Source of the DNA: Bryobacteraceae bacterium
GTDB taxonomy: Bacteria; Acidobacteriota; Terriglobia; Bryobacterales; Bryobacteraceae
Length of the DNA stretch: 5,990 nucleotides
Direction of reading: 5' to 3'
Assembly: GCA_025929455.1 (NCBI GenBank)
Contig: JAICMB010000225.1
Location: 1 to 5,990, forward strand
In this document: positions 1-5,990 of the stretch, in pieces
How positions within the stretch are numbered: position 1 is the first letter of the stretch
Layout: the number at the start of each line of letters is the position of its first letter
Translations under genes and position numbers: made by a program
The notes under the pieces: generated by a model
The model's database searches: none
What the model was told of the DNA's origin: nothing
The model's input: the letters and a program-made list of their open reading frames with translations, nothing else

Positions 1-14
1 CTTAGCTTCGCCCG

Positions 15-785
15 CTAATGTATCAGAACGGACGCCATGTAGTACACCACCGGCATCGAAAACAAGCTGCTGTCGATACGATCCAGCCAGCCTCCGTGTC
101 CCGGCAGCATATGGCCGCTGTCCTTCACGCCGGCGCCGCGCTTGATCGCCGATTCGCACAGATCGCCGATCTGCCCGGCGACGTTCGCCACTGCGCCGAT
201 CACGAGCGCTTGCCACACCGCGATCCCGTGGATCAGGTGGCCGAAGTAGAAATACGCGTAGACGATGGTGAGCACGAGCGATGCAGCCGCGCCCTCCCAG
301 GTCTTGCCCGGACTGATGCGCGGCGCGAGCTTATGCCGCCCAAACGCTTTGCCGATATAGAGCGCCGCAACATCGCCGACCCAGTTACAGGAGAGCGCGA
401 ACAGCAGCCATAGCGCGCTGAACTCGCGCAGTCCCGCCGCGGTGCGCAGAGATCCGAAGATATACGCAACACCGAAGACAAGCGCAGCGGCGAACGGCAG
501 CGCGTTCGGCAACTCGCGCGAGGTCATGGACAGCGCGAGCGCGAGCAAAGCGATGAGCGTCAAAAAAATGAACTCCGGGCGCGGCAGAAACAGGACGGCT
601 ACTCCGGCCACGTAGCCGAACAGACCCGGTGGGCGCAAGTTATGATGCGCGATGAGATCGCCGTATTCGCGAAACGATAGAATGCCGACTATCGCGAGCG
701 CGGCGAAGAACAGCCACGCCGGCGCCCAGACCGCGATGTAAACGAAAACCGGAAGCAGCACCAGCGCGGTGACGACGCGCTTCAT
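15..785 (-). CDS. cdsA: Phosphatidate cytidylyltransferase (CDP-diglyceride synthase)
   Basis: CdsA is an inner-membrane enzyme that joins CTP and phosphatidic acid to give CDP-diacylglycerol and diphosphate, the branch point for bacterial phospholipids. The 256-residue protein has the family's usual length and several hydrophobic segments (about 5-45, 53-110, 122-146, 166-205). The diagnostic CDS signature lies near the C-terminus at residues 212-238: S212, K215-R216, K221-D222, then PGHGG at 228-232 and the acidic D235-R-I-D238 that binds metal and substrate. An upstream GRHKLAPRISPGKTWEG stretch (149-165) is also typical. I chose the ATG at 785 because it begins a clean MKRVV membrane start and overlaps the uppS stop in an ATGA (785-782), which suggests translational coupling. 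A longer in-frame reading to 959 adds only a basic, non-membrane stretch inside uppS. I see no clear Shine-Dalgarno sequence, which fits reinitiation after uppS. Confidence 0.95.
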   Translation of the reverse strand: MKRVVTALVLLPVFVYIAVWAPAWLFFAALAIVGILSFREYGDLIAHHNLRPPGLFGYVAGVAVLFLPRPEFIFLTLIALLALALSMTSRELPNALPFAAALVFGVAYIFGSLRTAAGLREFSALWLLFALSCNWVGDVAALYIGKAFGRHKLAPRISPGKTWEGAAASLVLTIVYAYFYFGHLIHGIAVWQALVIGAVANVAGQIGDLCESAIKRGAGVKDSGHMLPGHGGWLDRIDSSLFSMPVVYYMASVLIH

Positions 786-1606
786 GTGGCCGTGGCAGGT
801 ACCGCTTCCATCCAGTCCGCGTCTACGCCTGACGGGCCCAGGCCGCCGAAGCGCCGGTCGCGCTTCTGATAATCGAGAATGGCTTCGAAAAGATGCGCGC
901 GGCGGAAGTCCGGCCACAGCGTGTCCGTCACGTACAGTTCCGCGTACGCAATCTGCCACAGCAGAAAATTGCTGACGCGCATCTCGCCCGAAGTGCGGAT
1001 CAGCAGGTCGGGGTCCGGCGCGTTCGATGTATACAGGTGGTCCGAAATGGCGGCCTCATCCACGCGCAAGCTGCCCAGTTTCCCGGCCGCGCGCGCTTTA
1101 TCGATGATCGCGTTTACGGCGTCCACCAGTTCCGTGCGCCCGCTGTAGTTAATGGCGACGTTCAGCCGCATGCCCGTATTGCTTGCGGTAGTCGCGATGG
1201 CGTTGTCCAATTCCTTGCGTACCGCCATCGGCAGACCATCCACGCGGCCGATACATTGAAAGCGTATATTGTTGCGCAGAATTTCGGGCAGTTCGCGGCG
1301 TAAATAGAACCGCAGCAGATGCCACAGCGTGTCGACTTCCGTGCGCGGCCGCTTCCAGTTTTCCGTGGAAAACGCGTACAGCGTCAGGGCGTCGAGCCCC
1401 AGCCGCGCGCCCGTCTCGACACTGATGCGCACCGGTTCTACACCCGCCCGATGTCCGGCGACTCGCGGCATGCTGCGGCGGCGTGCCCAGCGGCCGTTGC
1501 CGTCCATGATGATCGCGATGTGGCTCGGAATACGTTCGGGATCGATCGCTTCCGCCAGGGCCCATTCGCGGGACCCTGGCGTCAGTATTTCGAACAGATC
1601 CTTCAT
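782..1606 (-). CDS. uppS: Isoprenyl transferase (undecaprenyl diphosphate synthase family)
   Basis: This cytosolic, membrane-associated cis-prenyltransferase condenses isopentenyl diphosphate onto farnesyl diphosphate to make the long polyprenyl diphosphate from which the lipid carrier for peptidoglycan and other surface polymers is made. In the 274-residue protein the catalytic motif DGNGRWA starts at D35, followed by GHRAG (51-55) and FSTENW (79-84). The C-terminal substrate and metal site has R204, R210, S212 and E223 in the RTSGE...SNFLLWQ...AEL block. These match the E. coli residues D26, H43, R194, R200, S202 and E213 with a 9-10 residue offset. RTSGE replaces the RTGGE of many Proteobacteria, a variant also known in other bacteria. 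The start at 1606 gives about 34 residues before the catalytic aspartate. The Shine-Dalgarno is weak at best. The gene lies 59 bases downstream of the glycine-zipper gene and overlaps cdsA. Chain length of the product cannot be read from the sequence. Confidence 0.95.
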   Translation of the reverse strand: MKDLFEILTPGSREWALAEAIDPERIPSHIAIIMDGNGRWARRRSMPRVAGHRAGVEPVRISVETGARLGLDALTLYAFSTENWKRPRTEVDTLWHLLRFYLRRELPEILRNNIRFQCIGRVDGLPMAVRKELDNAIATTASNTGMRLNVAINYSGRTELVDAVNAIIDKARAAGKLGSLRVDEAAISDHLYTSNAPDPDLLIRTSGEMRVSNFLLWQIAYAELYVTDTLWPDFRRAHLFEAILDYQKRDRRFGGLGPSGVDADWMEAVPATAT

Positions 1607-1633
1607 GCAGCGCTAAGTTCTTATGGTACACGC

Positions 1634-1659
1634 AACGGCCCTGCCGCCGCGCCGTTTTT
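1634..1659 (+). terminator. Inverted repeat with T-run, terminator-like on the + strand
   Basis: AACGGC (1634-1639) and GCCGTT (1651-1656) form a perfect 6-bp inverted repeat around an 11-base GC-rich loop, and the right arm runs into five T residues (1655-1659). It sits between the stop of the glycine-zipper gene and the start of uppS, both on the minus strand. The T-run is on the right side only for rightward transcription, where no gene is read. On the minus strand the same hairpin would follow an A-run and lack a downstream U-tract. It may stop antisense transcripts, act weakly in the leftward direction, or mean nothing, since short inverted repeats are common in GC-rich DNA. Confidence 0.25.
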
Positions 1660-1665
1660 CACGCG

Positions 1666-2292
1666 TTAGCGGTACCAATCGCGCTGATAATGATAGTGGT
1701 TGCCGTCGCGATCGTAGCCGGGGTCGCGCCAGTTGGCTACATGCAGCGGCGCATCGAGCTTGAACGTGACGACGGTTTCAGCGGGAACATCGATCCTGCC
1801 GCCTTTTGTGAGGACCTGTCCGCCAGCGCCAGCCGCACCGCCCGCAACGGCGCCAATGGCCGCGCCTTTGCCGCCGCCGGCGATCGCGCCGATAATGGTG
1901 CCCAGCAGCGCGCCGCCGCCCACGAACTTCGCCGTCCGGCTATTCTTCCCCAGGCCCTCCCGGTCGTTAAACTCCTTCGACCTGGTGTCGACCACGTAAC
2001 GCTGTCCATTGACGGTAACGGATTCCAGGTCGAGCGTCATGTCGTTATCGCGCTCCTGGCGTACGATCAATTCTGCCGGCGCGCCACGCGGGATGGCGAC
2101 CTTTCCGTTACGGTCAAGAACATCGTTCGCGACATGGCCAGCGTAAACGCGGCCCTGATCGTTCCAATGCTGCATGTCGATTCGCTGATCCGTGCGAACC
2201 TGAATTTCCGTTCCGTCGGGAATCGTTGCGGCCATCGCGCAAATTTGCGTTCCCATGAAAAGCGCCGAAACGGCAAGTACGAACTTTCGCAT
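1666..2292 (-). CDS. Secreted glycine-zipper protein of unknown function
   Basis: I recognise this as a kind of protein, not a named gene. Of its 208 residues, 1-21 form a signal peptide: MRK, a hydrophobic core, and a likely cleavage after AMA at 21. Residues 26-105 look like a beta-rich domain ([10 protein letters not shown], then GKVAIPRG at 63-70 and SVTVNGQRY at 91-99). Residues 125-158 are a glycine/alanine-rich hydrophobic stretch with repeated small-residue spacing, a glycine zipper able to pack in or against a membrane. A second short beta segment follows ([18 protein letters not shown], 166-183), then a charged, aromatic and His-containing tail (ANWRDPGY to the C-terminal WYR). Similar secreted proteins are, to my memory, common in Acidobacteriota, with a beta-domain faintly like VirB10/TrbI. 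A periplasmic or outer-membrane-linked role is inferred. A strong Shine-Dalgarno and a 70-base gap after the deaminase gene leave room for its own promoter. Confidence 0.85.
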   Translation of the reverse strand: MRKFVLAVSALFMGTQICAMAATIPDGTEIQVRTDQRIDMQHWNDQGRVYAGHVANDVLDRNGKVAIPRGAPAELIVRQERDNDMTLDLESVTVNGQRYVVDTRSKEFNDREGLGKNSRTAKFVGGGALLGTIIGAIAGGGKGAAIGAVAGGAAGAGGQVLTKGGRIDVPAETVVTFKLDAPLHVANWRDPGYDRDGNHYHYQRDWYR

Positions 2293-2296
2293 CGAT

Positions 2297-2303
2297 ACCT
2301 CCC
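2297..2303 (-). promoter_or_regulatory. Strong ribosome binding site of the glycine-zipper gene
   Basis: Read on the minus strand, GGGAGGT lies 4 bases before the ATG at 2292-2290, with AAA just upstream of it. It is the only clear Shine-Dalgarno sequence in the window and fixes the start of the glycine-zipper protein, in agreement with the signal peptide that begins there. It suggests this gene is translated more efficiently than its neighbours. Confidence 0.75.
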
Positions 2304-2362
2304 TTTCTTGGTAAGTGCGAGCAAGCAGCGGGCCAAGTAACCGTGACAGAGCAGGCGCTTAT

Positions 2363-3283
2363 TCAGGCACCAGTGAACGCGTACGCGCGCGCATTCTCGG
2401 CGATCGCCCGCAATTCATCAGCGGTGAAACCTAACGATTGGGCGAGATCGAATTCGCGAGCCAGAGTAGTGCAGAACAGCGCGGGATCGTCAGTGTTCAA
2501 CGTAACCGGCACGCCGGCTTCATACAGCCTGCGCACCGGGTGTTCTCGCGCGCTGGGCACTACGCCGGTGCATACGTTGCTTGAAATACAGACCTCGAGC
2601 GGAATACCGCGGCGCTTCAATTCCATGAGGAGATCGGGATCGTGTACGGCAGCGATGCCATGACCGATACGCTCAGCGCCGATGTCGATGGCTTCGCGCA
2701 CTGCTTCCGGGCCTCCCGTCTCGCCCGCATGACAGACGAGATGCAGCCCGCCATCGCGCGCAAACGCGAATATATCGCGGAACAATCGCGCAGGCCCACG
2801 TAGTTCATCGCCGCCGATGCCGAACGCGACCGCGCCGTCGTCCCTCCGCGTCACCGCGAAGCGCGCAACTTCCATCGCGTGTTCGGTTCCGAACTGACGC
2901 ACCGCGTCGGGAATCCATTGGGTCTGGACGCCGGATGTGGAGCGGGCGCACTCGTTGCGAATCGCGTCCCAAGTGGCGTTCAGGTCCTGCCCTTTCCAGA
3001 GAATCACTCCCGCTGATAGCGTGACTTCCGCATAGCGGATGTCCTGCGCCGCGAACTGCTCCAGCATGTGCCGCGTGGCGATCGCGTAGTGCTGCGGCAC
3101 GCGGAGCTTCTGATTGAGCCAGATATACGCGCACAAAAAATCCGCGAAGGACGTACCGCAGCGCATGTTTTCCGCGATCTCTTCGGACGTCAGAGCAGGA
3201 TCGATTTCGCGCAATGTTTCAGAGGAGATCGTGCCCTCCAGATGCACATGCAACTCCGCGAAGCCGGGCGTCTCCGGAAACAC
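2363..3283 (-). CDS. Adenosine deaminase-family hydrolase
   Basis: This is a metal-dependent deaminase of the adenosine/AMP deaminase branch of the amidohydrolase superfamily, expected to act in the cytosol and replace an amino group on a purine nucleoside or base with oxygen. Counted from the GTG at 3283 (306 residues), the zinc site is complete: H12 and H14 in AELHVHLEG, H185 in HAGE, and D265 in NTDDP. The catalytic E188 (HAGE) and H208 (GHG) and the substrate-side D266 are present, as is GGDE near 157-160. Start choice is uncertain. The ATG at 3328 is the most distal in-frame start (a stop lies at 3343-3341) and adds 15 residues, but it would overlap glgB by 26 bases and those residues show no family similarity, so I prefer the GTG. 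Neither has a Shine-Dalgarno. Adenosine is the default substrate; adenine, aminofutalosine or another purine cannot be excluded. Confidence 0.88.
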   Translation of the reverse strand: MFPETPGFAELHVHLEGTISSETLREIDPALTSEEIAENMRCGTSFADFLCAYIWLNQKLRVPQHYAIATRHMLEQFAAQDIRYAEVTLSAGVILWKGQDLNATWDAIRNECARSTSGVQTQWIPDAVRQFGTEHAMEVARFAVTRRDDGAVAFGIGGDELRGPARLFRDIFAFARDGGLHLVCHAGETGGPEAVREAIDIGAERIGHGIAAVHDPDLLMELKRRGIPLEVCISSNVCTGVVPSAREHPVRRLYEAGVPVTLNTDDPALFCTTLAREFDLAQSLGFTADELRAIAENARAYAFTGA

Positions 3284-3288
3284 GTTGC

Positions 3289-3295
3289 CATAATA
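3289..3295. promoter_or_regulatory. Possible shared bidirectional -10 element
   Basis: On the + strand CATAAT (3289-3294) matches the TATAAT -10 consensus at five of six bases. On the minus strand TATTAT (3295-3290) also matches at five of six. Using the usual spacing of about 7 bases to the start site, rightward transcription would begin near 3301, beside the glgB ATG at 3303, and leftward transcription near 3283, at the GTG of the deaminase gene. The site is an AT-rich island in GC-rich DNA. No good -35 hexamer is visible in either direction, so this is a weak prediction. It would imply leaderless or near-leaderless mRNAs, which fits the absence of Shine-Dalgarno sequences at both genes. 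Confidence 0.35.
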
Positions 3296-3302
3296 GCGAT
3301 TG

Positions 3303-5465
3303 ATGACCGCAGCGGACGTCGAAGCCATCGTCGGGGGATATCACGGCGACCCTTTCCGCATTCTCGGACCACACCGCACCGCGGAAGGTTGGGAAGTGCG
3401 CGCGTTCTTGCCACAGGCGCAGAGCGCGACCGTTTTCAGCCACGGACGCGCATACGCGATGAGCAAACTGGATGCGCAGGGATTCTTCGTCGCCACGCTG
3501 GACGGCGATCCCGGTGATTACAAGCTGCTCGCGAAACTGTGGAGCGGCATGGACACGGAAGTGGAGGACCCGTACCGCTTCCCTCCCCTGCTCACTGATT
3601 TCGATCTGCATCTGCACGGCGAAGGTACGCATCACGAGAGCTACAAAACCATGGGCGCGCACCTCGTGACCACGGACGGCGTGGCAGGTGTGCGCTTCGC
3701 CGTGTGGGCGCCGAATGCCGAAACCGTTACGGTGGCCGGCGACTTCAACGATTGGGACTCGCGCCGTCATCCGATGCGGCCGCGCACCGGCGGAATCTGG
3801 GAGCTCTTTATTCCGCAGATCGGCGCGGGCGCTTGCTACAAATACGCAGTCCGTTCCCGCGTCAAGGGCTACCAGCAACAAAAGGCCGACCCATACGCTT
3901 TCGCGACCGAAGTGCCGCCGAAGTCAGCTTCGCGCGTGTGGGATTCGAACGCGTATCAGTGGCACGACAGCGCGTGGCTCGAGCAGCGCGCGGCCACGGA
4001 CTGGCTCCGCTCCGCGTTTTCGGTGTACGAACTGCATCTGGGGAGCTGGCTGCGTGGGGACCATAACGGGTTTCTCAGCTATCGCGATCTCGCGGCGACG
4101 CTGGTTCCGTATATGAAGCGGATGGGCTACACGCACGTGGAGTTGATGCCGCCGCTGGAGCATCCGTTCACCGGATCGTGGGGCTATCAGGTGATCGCGT
4201 ATTACGCGCCGACCGCGCGTTTCGGCACGCCCGACGATTTCAAATTTCTGATCGACCGTTTTCACCAGGAAGGCATCGGCGTCATCATCGACTGGGTTCC
4301 CGGCCATTTTCCTAAGGATGCGCACGGCCTAGCGTTTTTCGACGGCACCGCGCTTTACGAGCACGCCGACCCGCGCAAGGGCGAGCACCGCGACTGGGGC
4401 ACGCTGATCTTCAACTACGGCCGCAACGAGGTGCGCACGTTTTTGATCTCGAACGCGCTGTTCTGGCTGAAGGAATATCACATCGATGGATTGCGCGTGG
4501 ATGCAGTCGCGTCCATGCTCTATCTCGACTATTCGCGCCAGCCGGGCGAGTGGGTGCCGAACATTTACGGCGGCAACGAGGACCTGGAAGCTATCGCGTT
4601 TCTACGACGGTTTAACGAGCTCGCGCATGAAGTGCCCGGCGCAGTTACGATCGCGGAAGAATCGACGGCGTTTCCCGGCGTATCGAAGCCCGTATATTTG
4701 AACGGCCTCGGTTTCACGATGAAGTGGAACATGGGCTGGATGCACGACATGCTGCGCTACTTCGCCGAGGACCCCGTCCACCGCAAGTATCACCACCACA
4801 ACATCACGTTCAGCATGCTGTACGCGTTCACCGAAAATTTCGTGCTGCCGATCTCACACGATGAAGTCGTGCACGGCAAGCGCTCGCTGGTTTCGAAAAT
4901 GCCGGGTGACATGTGGCAGAAATTCGCCAACGCGCGCGCATTTCTGGCGTACATGTATGCGCATCCGGGCAAAAAGCTGCTGTTTATGGGCAGCGAAGTG
5001 GGCCAGTGGGAGGAATGGAACCACGACGTGGGCGTGCCGTGGGAGGTGCTGCAGTACGATTTCCATCGCAAGTTGCAGGAGTTCGTGCGCGAACTGAACC
5101 GGCTGTACCGGGCACACCCCGCGTTTTATGACATTGATTTCAACTACACCGGTTTCGAGTGGGTCGATTTTCACGATGTCGAGAATTCGATCATTTCGTT
5201 CCTGCGGCGCGCCTCCGATCGCACCTTCCTGCTGTTCGCGTGTAACTTCACTCCTGTTCCGCGCCTGAAATATCGGATCGGGGTCCCTTCGCCGGGGTTG
5301 TATCGCGAAATTCTTAACAGCGATTCGGACATGTTCGGGGGCAGCAACATGGGCAACGGGGGCGCCGTGATGGCGGAGGCCGCGCCAAGCCATGGGCGCG
5401 ATCACAGCATCGTGGTGACGCTTCCGCCGCTCGCGGTGGTCGCGTTCGAGCCCGCACAGGCATGA
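3303..5465 (+). CDS. glgB: 1,4-alpha-glucan (glycogen) branching enzyme, GH13
   Basis: GlgB cuts alpha-1,4 glucan chains and rejoins the piece as an alpha-1,6 branch, giving branched glycogen in the cytosol. The 720 residues are close to the 728 of E. coli. Residues about 1-105 form the N-terminal module ([10 protein letters not shown] near the start). About 125-215 is a CBM48 module ([23 protein letters not shown]). The GH13 barrel follows with all four conserved regions: DWVPGHF from D330, DGLRVDAV with nucleophile D400, AEEST with acid/base E453, and SHDEVVHGK with D520. From about 617 comes the C-terminal all-beta domain. No key residue is missing. An in-frame TAG at 3294-3296 limits the start to TTG 3300 or ATG 3303; I chose the ATG. 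No Shine-Dalgarno precedes it. It diverges from the deaminase gene and overlaps the next gene by ATGA, so the two are probably co-transcribed. No other glycogen gene is in the window. Confidence 0.96.
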   Translation: MTAADVEAIVGGYHGDPFRILGPHRTAEGWEVRAFLPQAQSATVFSHGRAYAMSKLDAQGFFVATLDGDPGDYKLLAKLWSGMDTEVEDPYRFPPLLTDFDLHLHGEGTHHESYKTMGAHLVTTDGVAGVRFAVWAPNAETVTVAGDFNDWDSRRHPMRPRTGGIWELFIPQIGAGACYKYAVRSRVKGYQQQKADPYAFATEVPPKSASRVWDSNAYQWHDSAWLEQRAATDWLRSAFSVYELHLGSWLRGDHNGFLSYRDLAATLVPYMKRMGYTHVELMPPLEHPFTGSWGYQVIAYYAPTARFGTPDDFKFLIDRFHQEGIGVIIDWVPGHFPKDAHGLAFFDGTALYEHADPRKGEHRDWGTLIFNYGRNEVRTFLISNALFWLKEYHIDGLRVDAVASMLYLDYSRQPGEWVPNIYGGNEDLEAIAFLRRFNELAHEVPGAVTIAEESTAFPGVSKPVYLNGLGFTMKWNMGWMHDMLRYFAEDPVHRKYHHHNITFSMLYAFTENFVLPISHDEVVHGKRSLVSKMPGDMWQKFANARAFLAYMYAHPGKKLLFMGSEVGQWEEWNHDVGVPWEVLQYDFHRKLQEFVRELNRLYRAHPAFYDIDFNYTGFEWVDFHDVENSIISFLRRASDRTFLLFACNFTPVPRLKYRIGVPSPGLYREILNSDSDMFGGSNMGNGGAVMAEAAPSHGRDHSIVVTLPPLAVVAFEPAQA

Positions 5466-5990
5466 CGACCTATGATGTCATGATCGTCGGCGCCGGTCAC
5501 AACGGCCTGGTCGCGGCGGCGTATCTGGCGCGCGCCGGCCGGAAGGTGCTGGTGCTTGAGCGCCGCGACCTTGTGGGCGGGTGCTGCGTGACGGAAGAGC
5601 TATGGCCCGGTTATCGCGTTTCAACCGCCGCGTATTTGAGCAGTCTGCTGCAGGAGCGGATCATTCGCGAGCTCGATCTACCGCGGTGCGGATACCACGT
5701 CGATGCTAAGGATCCCGCGTTCTTCTCGGCGTATCCGGATGGCCGCCATCTTTTCATGTGGCAGGACGACCAGCAAACGCTGCGCGAGATTGCGAAGTTC
5801 TCCAAGCGGGATGCGGAGGTGTTTCCGACGTATGAAGCGCATATCGAGGGTCTGGCGCGCGTTGTCGAAAGCCTGCTGCTAACCGCGCCGCCGCAGTTTC
5901 CGCCGCGCGGCGTCGCTGACCTCGCGGATTATTTCAAGCTGCTGTCGAAGCACCGCAAAATCGGAGCGCGCGACGCAGCCGCGCTGGTGA
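5462..5990 (+). CDS. FAD-dependent oxidoreductase, PYROXD2/CrtI-like (partial, 3' end cut by window)
   Basis: Only the first 176 codons are present; the frame is open to the window edge. The start shows a Rossmann FAD-binding fold: [20 protein letters not shown] with the dinucleotide motif GAGHNG at 10-15, and E33 at the end of the second strand to hold the ribose. Next comes ERRDLVGG (33-40), the second FAD motif of the phytoene desaturase/amine oxidase superfamily. The GHNG motif and the following VTEELWPGY and AAYLSSLL segments resemble PYROXD2-type proteins more than true carotenoid desaturases. The substrate is unknown; a carotenoid or other lipid-like substrate is only a guess. The ATG at 5462 overlaps the glgB stop in an ATGA, pointing to translational coupling, with only a weak CAGG ahead of it. 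Two adjacent cysteines (C41-C42) sit where human PYROXD2, as I recall it, has alanines. Full domain content cannot be judged without the missing part. Confidence 0.88.
   Translation, partial: MTTYDVMIVGAGHNGLVAAAYLARAGRKVLVLERRDLVGGCCVTEELWPGYRVSTAAYLSSLLQERIIRELDLPRCGYHVDAKDPAFFSAYPDGRHLFMWQDDQQTLREIAKFSKRDAEVFPTYEAHIEGLARVVESLLLTAPPQFPPRGVADLADYFKLLSKHRKIGARDAAALV

Noticed and set aside
786..959. N-terminal extension of CdsA by 58 residues from a GTG start
   Set aside because: The extension lies inside uppS, is Arg- and Pro-rich rather than membrane-like, and the ATG at 785 gives the usual CdsA length and an ATGA overlap with uppS.
1690..2340. 216-residue open frame on the + strand antisense to the glycine-zipper gene
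   Set aside because: It has no recognisable motif, lies wholly opposite a gene with a signal peptide and strong ribosome binding site, and long antisense frames are expected in GC-rich DNA.
2293..2362. Search for a small gene, tRNA or terminator in the gap between the deaminase and the glycine-zipper gene
   Set aside because: Apart from the ribosome binding site at 2297-2303, I see no stable hairpin, convincing promoter or open frame with a start signal.
3300..3302. TTG as the glgB start codon
   Set aside because: An ATG follows immediately at 3303, so the TTG adds only one residue and has no better ribosome binding site.
3219..3881. 220-residue open frame on the minus strand across the glgB 5' end
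   Set aside because: It overlaps well-supported GlgB N-terminal modules and part of the deaminase gene, and shows no domain pattern of its own.
4854..5405. 183-residue open frame on the minus strand inside glgB
   Set aside because: It is a shadow of the glgB reading frame, without motifs or a plausible start signal.
1..5990. A defence, mobile or otherwise undescribed multi-gene system
   Set aside because: All five genes that fill the window belong to recognisable chromosomal families, with no transposase, integrase, repeats, tRNA insertion site or clear shift in base composition.

Overview
This GC-rich window looks like ordinary chromosomal DNA of a free-living Gram-negative-type bacterium. 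The closest match I recognise from memory is Acidobacteriota: a secreted glycine-zipper protein of a type I associate with that phylum, an adenosine deaminase-like protein with an HLEG motif, a two-module GlgB, and a PYROXD2-like flavoprotein. This assignment is an inference. No mobile element, CRISPR array, tRNA or rRNA is visible.

Two gene blocks diverge from a point near 3283-3303. The leftward (minus-strand) block reads, in order of transcription: an adenosine deaminase-family hydrolase (2363-3283, possibly starting at 3328), a secreted glycine-zipper protein of unknown function (1666-2292), isoprenyl transferase uppS (782-1606) and phosphatidate cytidylyltransferase cdsA (15-785). uppS and cdsA overlap in an ATGA and form the conserved envelope-lipid pair. 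UppS makes the polyprenyl diphosphate carrier for peptidoglycan and other surface glycans, and CdsA makes the CDP-diacylglycerol precursor of phospholipids. In many bacteria dxr and rseP follow, but here the window ends 14 bases after cdsA.

The rightward block is glgB (3303-5465), a complete glycogen branching enzyme. It overlaps by ATGA the start of a PYROXD2/CrtI-like FAD oxidoreductase (5462 onward) that runs off the window.

The most interesting spot is the head-to-head junction. In-frame stop codons force the two starts to lie within a few dozen bases of each other, and neither gene shows a Shine-Dalgarno sequence. A short AT-rich core (3289-3295) reads as a -10 element on both strands, spaced so that both transcripts could begin at or next to their start codons. 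I found no convincing new multi-gene system here. All intergenic gaps are under 75 bases, so there is no gene-free stretch over 300 bases.
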